NCBI GenBank assembly: GCA_036321795.1 | Contig: JAWQCY010000001.1 | Span: 580,355-644,354, forward strand | Direction of reading: 5' to 3' | Source: CAKVON01 sp902475665 | GTDB taxonomy: Bacteria; Actinomycetota; Coriobacteriia; Coriobacteriales; Atopobiaceae | Length of the DNA stretch: 64,000 nt | Shown here: positions 59,455 to 64,000 of the stretch, one piece after another | Numbering within the stretch: the stretch's first letter is position 1 | Layout: each line of letters opens with the position of its first letter | Program-made: the position numbers and the translations under genes | Notes under the pieces: model-generated | The model's database searches: none | What the model was told of the DNA's origin: nothing | Seen by the model: the letters and a program-made list of their open reading frames with translations, nothing else

Positions 59455-59733
59455 ATGAGCGAGAAGAAGTGGGAAGACGTCGAGGGCATGACCTTCAAGC
59501 AGGCATCCGTCCAGCTCGAGCAGGTCGTGCGCGCCCTGGAGTCGGGCGAGCTCGAGCTCGAGGAGGCGCTCGAGTACTACGGTCGCGGCACCGTCCTTCT
59601 CGACAGCCTGCGCGAGCGGCTGGCCGACGCCGAGCAGAAGGTGCAGGTTCTGGTCCACACGCCGCTCGCGGAGGCGCCTGACACCCAGGCAGCGCCGTCC
59701 GAGGGAATCATGGGCAACAAATCCAAGCTCTAA
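59455..59733 (+). CDS. xseB: Exodeoxyribonuclease VII small subunit
   Basis: A 92-residue helical protein with the family core FKQASVQLEQVVRALESGELELEEALEYYGRGTVLLDSLRERLADAEQKV (split near 14-63). The C-terminus is a short disordered tail. It wraps around XseA. The ATG has GAGGGGAGA upstream. Order xseA-xseB is the usual one. Confidence 0.92.
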   Translation: MSEKKWEDVEGMTFKQASVQLEQVVRALESGELELEEALEYYGRGTVLLDSLRERLADAEQKVQVLVHTPLAEAPDTQAAPSEGIMGNKSKL

Positions 59734-59795
59734 CCGCCGACTTGTGCGGGGCGGCGTCGCCCCGTCGTATCGAATCGCGTTCGAAGGAGAGAACG

Positions 59796-60140
59796 ATGTC
59801 CGACTGCATCTTCTGCAAGCTCGCCAACGGCGAGATCCCCACCGACATGGTTGCCGAGAACGAGTTGGCAGCGGCCTTTCGCGATGCCAGCCCCCAGGCA
59901 CCCGTTCACGTGCTCGTGGTTCCCAAGAAGCACTATGCCAACATCGTCGATGGCGTGCCTGCCGAGACCCTCAAGGCGATGACTGATCTTGTGGCAGAGG
60001 TCGCCCGCAAGACCGGCGTCGACGAGACTGGCTTCCGCTGCATCATGAACACCGGTGAGGCTGCCGGTCAGACGGTCATGCACCTTCACATGCATGTGTT
60101 GGGTGGCACTAAGCTGGGTGAGGGTCTCATTCCTGCCTAG
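59796..60140 (+). CDS. HIT-family protein
   Basis: A 114-residue protein of the histidine-triad family: DCIFCKLANGEIPTDMV at 3-19, HVLVVPKKHYANI near 38-50 and the triad HLHMH at 96-100. It is the HinT/Hit type, hydrolysing purine nucleoside phosphoramidates and related adenylates. The ATG has AAGGAGAG upstream. An imperfect hairpin follows. Confidence 0.9.
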   Translation: MSDCIFCKLANGEIPTDMVAENELAAAFRDASPQAPVHVLVVPKKHYANIVDGVPAETLKAMTDLVAEVARKTGVDETGFRCIMNTGEAAGQTVMHLHMHVLGGTKLGEGLIPA

Positions 60141-60151
60141 GCAATCGCCGT

Positions 60152-60180
60152 ATGCCGAGAAATTCCGCACTTCTCGGTAT
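60152..60180 (+). terminator. Imperfect hairpin from two near-copies of the dispersed 10-mer
   Basis: ATGCCGAGAA (60152-60161) pairs with TTCTCGGTAT (60171-60180), one G-U pair, 9-base loop. It is 12 bases past the HIT gene and lacks a U-tract. Confidence 0.55.
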
Positions 60181-60183
60181 TAC

Positions 60184-60228
60184 ATAGCGCGTTCGAGTGT
60201 CCCAGACGACGTTCGAACGCGCTATAGT
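60184..60228 (+). promoter_or_regulatory. Inverted repeat overlapping the -10 box of ackA
   Basis: A 13-bp perfect inverted repeat (ATAGCGCGTTCGA at 60184-60196 and its complement at 60213-60225, 16-base spacer) overlaps TATAGT (60223-60228), which fits a -10 box 62 bases before ackA. No good -35 is present. A regulator bound here would block initiation. Confidence 0.55.
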
Positions 60229-60289
60229 TTGATGCGTCTGTTCGTAATGCATAAGGTCGCGCACAAGGCGCGCCACCGAGAGGAGCAAC

Positions 60290-61462
60290 ATGAACGTTCT
60301 CGTCATCAACGCCGGCAGCTCGTCGCTCAAGTACCAGCTGCTCGACGTCGACACGCGCGAGGTGTACGCAAAGGGTAACTGCGAGCGCATCGGCATCGAC
60401 GGCTCGTTCATCGGCCACGAGGAAATGGGTGGCGGCAAGCAGAAGCTCGAGGTCGCGCTTCCCGACCACAAGACCGCCGTCAAGCACGTCTTCGAGATTC
60501 TCAAGGCTGTCGACAAGTCCATCGACGGCATCGGCCACCGCGTCGTTCAGGGCGGTTGGTACTTCCCCGAGTCCAAGGTCGTCACCGACGAGTCGCTGGG
60601 CTGGGTCCGCGAGGTTGCCCCGCTCGCCCCGCTGCACAACTACGCCGAGGCCGACGTCATCGAGATCTGCCGCGAGATGTTCCCCGAGGTCGGTAACGTC
60701 GTCGTCGCCGACACCTCCTTCCACTACAACATGCCCGAGCACGCCTGGCGTTACGCCTTGCCGCGCGACGTTGTCGAGAAGCACCACGTGCGTAAGTACG
60801 GCGCCCACGGCACCTCGCACCGCTTCATCTGGCGTGCCACCAACGAGTTCCTCGACGGTGACGTCCACAAGCTCGTTAGCTGCCACCTGGGCTCCGGTGC
60901 CTCCCTGTGCGCCATCGAGGATGGCCGCTGCATGGACACCACCATGGGCCTGACGCCGCTCGACGGCCTGATCATGGGCACCCGCTGCGGCACCGTCGAT
61001 CCCGCCACCGTCTTCTTCCTCAACCGCGTTGGTGGCTACAGCATCGACGAGATCGACACCATGATGAACAAGCAGTCCGGCATGCTGGCTGTCTCCGCCG
61101 TCTCCAGCGACTCCCGTGACATCGAGGAAGGCGCCAACAACGGCAACAAGAACTGCCAGATGGCGCTCGAGATGTTCTACTACCGCACCGCCCAGCTCTT
61201 CGCCGAGATGGCCGCCAGCATGGAGGGCGTGGACACCATGGCCTTCACCGCCGGCATCGGCGAGAACTCCGCTACCATGCGTCAGGGCGTCGCTGACCGT
61301 CTTGCCTGGATGGGCGTCAAGATCGACCCCGAGCTCAACGCCATCCGCTCCGACGACCCGCGCGTGATCTCCACCCCCGACTCCGCCATCAAGGTCCTTG
61401 TGGTTCCCACCAACGAGGAGCTCATGATTGCCCTCGACGTCAAGGAGCTTCTCGGCAAGTAA
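60290..61462 (+). CDS. ackA: Acetate kinase
   Basis: A 390-residue enzyme with both family signatures: VLVINAGSSSLKYQLLD at 3-19 and the phosphate-site region HGTSHRF near 172-178; VDTMAFTAGIGENSATMRQGV appears near 315-335. It interconverts acetyl phosphate plus ADP with acetate plus ATP, the end step of fermentative ATP formation. The ATG has GAGAGGAG upstream. A phosphotransacetylase gene, often adjacent, is not in the window. Confidence 0.94.
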   Translation: MNVLVINAGSSSLKYQLLDVDTREVYAKGNCERIGIDGSFIGHEEMGGGKQKLEVALPDHKTAVKHVFEILKAVDKSIDGIGHRVVQGGWYFPESKVVTDESLGWVREVAPLAPLHNYAEADVIEICREMFPEVGNVVVADTSFHYNMPEHAWRYALPRDVVEKHHVRKYGAHGTSHRFIWRATNEFLDGDVHKLVSCHLGSGASLCAIEDGRCMDTTMGLTPLDGLIMGTRCGTVDPATVFFLNRVGGYSIDEIDTMMNKQSGMLAVSAVSSDSRDIEEGANNGNKNCQMALEMFYYRTAQLFAEMAASMEGVDTMAFTAGIGENSATMRQGVADRLAWMGVKIDPELNAIRSDDPRVISTPDSAIKVLVVPTNEELMIALDVKELLGK

Positions 61463-61502
61463 GCGTCCCTGTCGCTGGTTAGATTGACCTGCTTAATTGT
61501 TC

Positions 61503-61538
61503 GGCCCCTGACTATTAAGGTCAGGGGCCGTCTCATTT
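61503..61538 (+). terminator. Terminator after ackA
   Basis: A 10-bp perfect stem (GGCCCCTGAC with GTCAGGGGCC, seven-base loop) is followed by GTCTCATTT, about 40 bases past the stop. Confidence 0.8.
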
Positions 61539-61919
61539 GAATCGCCGGGATTAGCCACTGGTCATTATTGACATGTAATTTGCCGTGGGTCTTACCGCTG
61601 GCGTCTTAATCTTCTTCTCGATTTTCTTCTAGAACTGTTTATATTTGCCACGATTAATCAAAATCAGACCACTTATTAGCTTATTTAGGCAGTGCGTATG
61701 ACGCTGCAATCCTGGAAACTAACTGAATAAATTTCAACTGTGTACGTACCTATATCCAATAGGGGATAGCCATGCGGCATCAACCGTTTTATGCGGGAGG
61801 CAATTCTCACGTCTGCCGAGCAAAAATAAGACAGCCCTTCTCTTAAGCGAGCGTTCAGTTTATAGGTTTGTTTCAGTTCGTGTTGGCAAGCGTTTCGTCG
61901 TTAGAGAACGGAGAGTCAC
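61539..61919. other. AT-rich upstream region of the carboxypeptidase gene
   Basis: About 380 bases, much AT-richer than the flanks. It holds TTGACA at 61568, GTACGTAC near 61743 and several short T-runs, but I cannot fix a promoter. No small gene is supported. It may be a regulated promoter or older acquired DNA. Confidence 0.45.
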
Positions 61920-64000
61920 ATGGCACAAAAGAGGTGGACCCTCAGAATCCTGGATGCCAAGGCAGCCCACAGGGCCTGGTCGAAGCGTCGCGTCCTGGTG
62001 GCCATCGCCGCCGCCGCCATCGCCGCGAGCGTCGCCGCCCCCGCGGTCGCGCACGCCGAGAAGGCCCCTTCGGTTCCCGTCAACCAGCCTGCGATCGTCA
62101 GGGTCGACACCCCCGTCGCCCACTCTGCCGACGCCAAGCTTGGCGACATCACGTTCACGCGTGTCGATGACGATTTCACCGAGGGCACCAAGCCCATGAT
62201 CTCGATGATCGAGAAGCGTGAGTTCCAGGTTACCGTCGACGTCGACGGCGTCGATGCTGCCACGCTGCAGCAGATGATCGACAACGGCCAGGTCAAGTTC
62301 TCCCTCGCGCGCGAGAAGGGCGCCCACGACCTCGCCAACTATCCCCACCAGACCCTGGGTGGTCCCCTCGAGGACTGGAAGACCGTCGCCACGAAGGGCG
62401 CTCCGTCCACGAAGCTGTTCAACAACATCGACATGAAGGCCGTGGAGAAGGACGGAAAGACGAGCCTCGTCCTGCGCTTTGGCAACGAGATTCTCTTTGG
62501 CATCGATAACCCCACCGGCTCCATTGTCCTTTCCGGCATGTATGACTATGCGGGCGCCTACAAGCTCTCCTGCGCCCTCGACAACGGTCAGGTCGCTTCC
62601 ACCGACGTCGACTTCAGGGTCTATGACGAGTACCGCACCCAGGTGGAGGTCGACGAGCAGCTGCCGCAGCTCGCCGAGAAGGCTGCCGCCAACGGCCTGT
62701 ACGCCAAGGTCGAGACCTTCGGCACCTCCGCCCAGGGCCGCGAGATGAAGGCCCTCTTCGTCGCCGCTGACGAGAAGGACCTCGAGGACTACCAGGCCCT
62801 CATGAAGATGGCCAAGGAGGACCCGGCGGCCGTCCAGAAGATGCTTGAGGCTGGCGAGCTTAACTACAAGGTCCCCATCTTCTACAGCAACGTCCACGCC
62901 GACGAGATCGTCGCCGTCGACGGCGTCATGGAGTTCGCCAACGACCTCGTCAACTGCGAGCCCATCGACTACACCCGCCTGACCGGCCTCACCGACGAGG
63001 GCAAGGCCGAGCTCAAGGCCGAGATGGACGCCGACGGCACCGTCTGGTCCGACCTCATCAAGGGCCAGGTCACCGGCGTCGGCTACATCCGCGGCAACGG
63101 CGGCAACTCCAACGGTGTCGACTATGGCGAGACCAGGAGCGTGGGCGGCCTGAACGACGCCTCCGCCGATCTGTCCGAGGAGCAGTTCGACCTCTACTAC
63201 AACCGTGGCACCCAGACGTTCGACTCGAAGGAGATCCTCAAGCACGTCTTCTTCGTCCTCATCCCGTCCGAGAACGTCGATGCCCGCACGACCGTCTGCC
63301 GCACCAACGGCAACGGCTTCGACCTGAACCGCGACAACACCTACCAGACCCAGCCCGAGACCAAGGCGATGACCAAGCTCGTCGCCAAGTGGAGCCCCAT
63401 CTCGCTGCACGAGGTCCACGGCTACTACCAGCAGTACCAGATCGAGCCGTGCTCGCCGACGCACGACCCGAACAACGAGTACGACCTGTTCATCGACAAG
63501 GCCATGGAGCAGGGCGAGTACTTCGCCAGCGTCTCCGTCGCCAACAACGAGACCCTGAACTCCGCCCAGATCCCGATGCGCGACTACCTCAAGCGCCAGG
63601 ACGACGGCTCGGTCGCGTGGGACAGCCCGTTCGACGACATGTCCACCAGCTACACCCCGCAGTACGCGATGATGCACGGCACCAACGCGTTCACGATTGA
63701 GATTCCCGTCGCCACCTCCGACGGCGTCCACGCCCTCGAGTACGGCTTCATCGGCAACGCCCAGTTCGTCGTCGAGAACAAGGACGAGCTGTTCCTCAAC
63801 CAGCTCGAGCGCTGGCGCCGCGGCGTCGAGAACATCGACTCCCCCGAGATCCGCAAGTACTACGTCGGCCAGCACGACGAGAAGGGCGCCGAGGCCGACA
63901 GCTTCCGCCCGAACGACAACGAGAACCACAACTTCTTCCCCGAGTACTACGTCATCCCGACCGGCGCCGAGACCCAGCAGGACCGCGCCGCCGCCGCCGA
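61920..64000 (+). CDS. Secreted M14-family zinc carboxypeptidase, 3' end outside window
   Basis: At least 693 residues, open to the window's end. A signal peptide with a long positive N-region and the hydrophobic core VLVAIAAAAIAASVAAP ends in AHA (about residue 46). A ~200-residue beta-rich domain precedes the catalytic part. The M14 metal motif is NVHADE with His326 and Glu329; NRDNTY follows near 470, and a third ligand is in HEVHGYY (His497 or His500). The family trims C-terminal residues from peptides or peptidoglycan stems. GGAGAG precedes the ATG. Confidence 0.85.
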   Translation, partial: MAQKRWTLRILDAKAAHRAWSKRRVLVAIAAAAIAASVAAPAVAHAEKAPSVPVNQPAIVRVDTPVAHSADAKLGDITFTRVDDDFTEGTKPMISMIEKREFQVTVDVDGVDAATLQQMIDNGQVKFSLAREKGAHDLANYPHQTLGGPLEDWKTVATKGAPSTKLFNNIDMKAVEKDGKTSLVLRFGNEILFGIDNPTGSIVLSGMYDYAGAYKLSCALDNGQVASTDVDFRVYDEYRTQVEVDEQLPQLAEKAAANGLYAKVETFGTSAQGREMKALFVAADEKDLEDYQALMKMAKEDPAAVQKMLEAGELNYKVPIFYSNVHADEIVAVDGVMEFANDLVNCEPIDYTRLTGLTDEGKAELKAEMDADGTVWSDLIKGQVTGVGYIRGNGGNSNGVDYGETRSVGGLNDASADLSEEQFDLYYNRGTQTFDSKEILKHVFFVLIPSENVDARTTVCRTNGNGFDLNRDNTYQTQPETKAMTKLVAKWSPISLHEVHGYYQQYQIEPCSPTHDPNNEYDLFIDKAMEQGEYFASVSVANNETLNSAQIPMRDYLKRQDDGSVAWDSPFDDMSTSYTPQYAMMHGTNAFTIEIPVATSDGVHALEYGFIGNAQFVVENKDELFLNQLERWRRGVENIDSPEIRKYYVGQHDEKGAEADSFRPNDNENHNFFPEYYVIPTGAETQQDRAAAA

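Noticed and set aside
61860..63929. A 689-codon minus-strand frame at the end of the window
   Set aside because: It mirrors the carboxypeptidase, whose plus-strand reading has a signal peptide and zinc ligands and runs off the window.
1..64000. CRISPR arrays, rRNA operon, insertion sequences or replication origin
   Set aside because: I looked for regularly spaced repeats, rRNA-like stretches, transposase motifs and DnaA-box clusters and saw none.

Overview
The window is GC-rich (roughly two thirds G+C by eye) and densely packed. Its gene content points to an actinobacterial gut or oral anaerobe of the class Coriobacteriia (Collinsella/Olsenella-like). The clues are an indolepyruvate:ferredoxin oxidoreductase operon, acetate kinase, LTA-synthase-type sulfatases, a secreted lectin/L,D-transpeptidase, a bacterial serpin and many GTG/TTG starts. 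The genus is inference.

Layout. 0-9 kb: the tail of a membrane protein, a GtrB-like glycosyltransferase, a HAD hydrolase, a GNAT enzyme, a small toxin-antitoxin-like pair, a TrmL-like methyltransferase, a tRNA cluster (Gly-Cys-Gly-Val plus a second identical Val on the other strand) and an ABC-2 exporter operon. 9-15.3 kb: a block containing a structured-RNA candidate, a C5-cytosine methyltransferase with a convergent putative nuclease, a Sau3AI-like (GATC) restriction-modification pair of visibly lower GC, and a membrane-anchored GIY-YIG protein. 15.3-20.5 kb: a serpin, a 1003-residue secreted RICIN/YkuD protein and about 0.8 kb of non-coding sequence with two near-identical terminator hairpins. 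20.5-23.3 kb: an accessory cassette on the minus strand (XRE regulator, ImmA-like peptidase, then a 26-codon leader, a DUF4417-like protein, a BECR-nuclease-like protein and a small protein, the last four overlapping end to start).

23.6-30.5 kb: three tandem LTA-synthase-like paralogues. 30.8-36.7 kb: a nucleoid-associated protein, an alpha/beta hydrolase, fumarase C, SerC and SerA. 36.8-41.5 kb: a minus-strand operon of acyl-CoA synthetase, IorA, IorB and GNAT, likely handling aryl-pyruvates from aromatic amino acids. 41.6-49.6 kb: a UvrD-like helicase, SixA-like phosphatase, DMT transporter, NudC, DJ-1/PfpI, Y-family polymerase plus YolD-like protein, and an acyl-ACP thioesterase. 49.7-61.5 kb: a fused ABC ATPase/FtsX permease, a broken nitroreductase, an oxidoreductase, a lipid kinase, RNase D, a YugP-like peptidase, XseA/XseB, a HIT protein and acetate kinase. 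The window ends inside a secreted M14 zinc carboxypeptidase.

The strongest unexplained signal is a dispersed 10-mer, TGCCGAGAAG. I located 21 exact copies, on both strands, enriched between genes. Two of its sites form perfect long hairpins just after genes, and a third, weaker hairpin uses near-copies. This is the architecture of DNA-uptake-type sequences in other bacteria, but no function is shown here.
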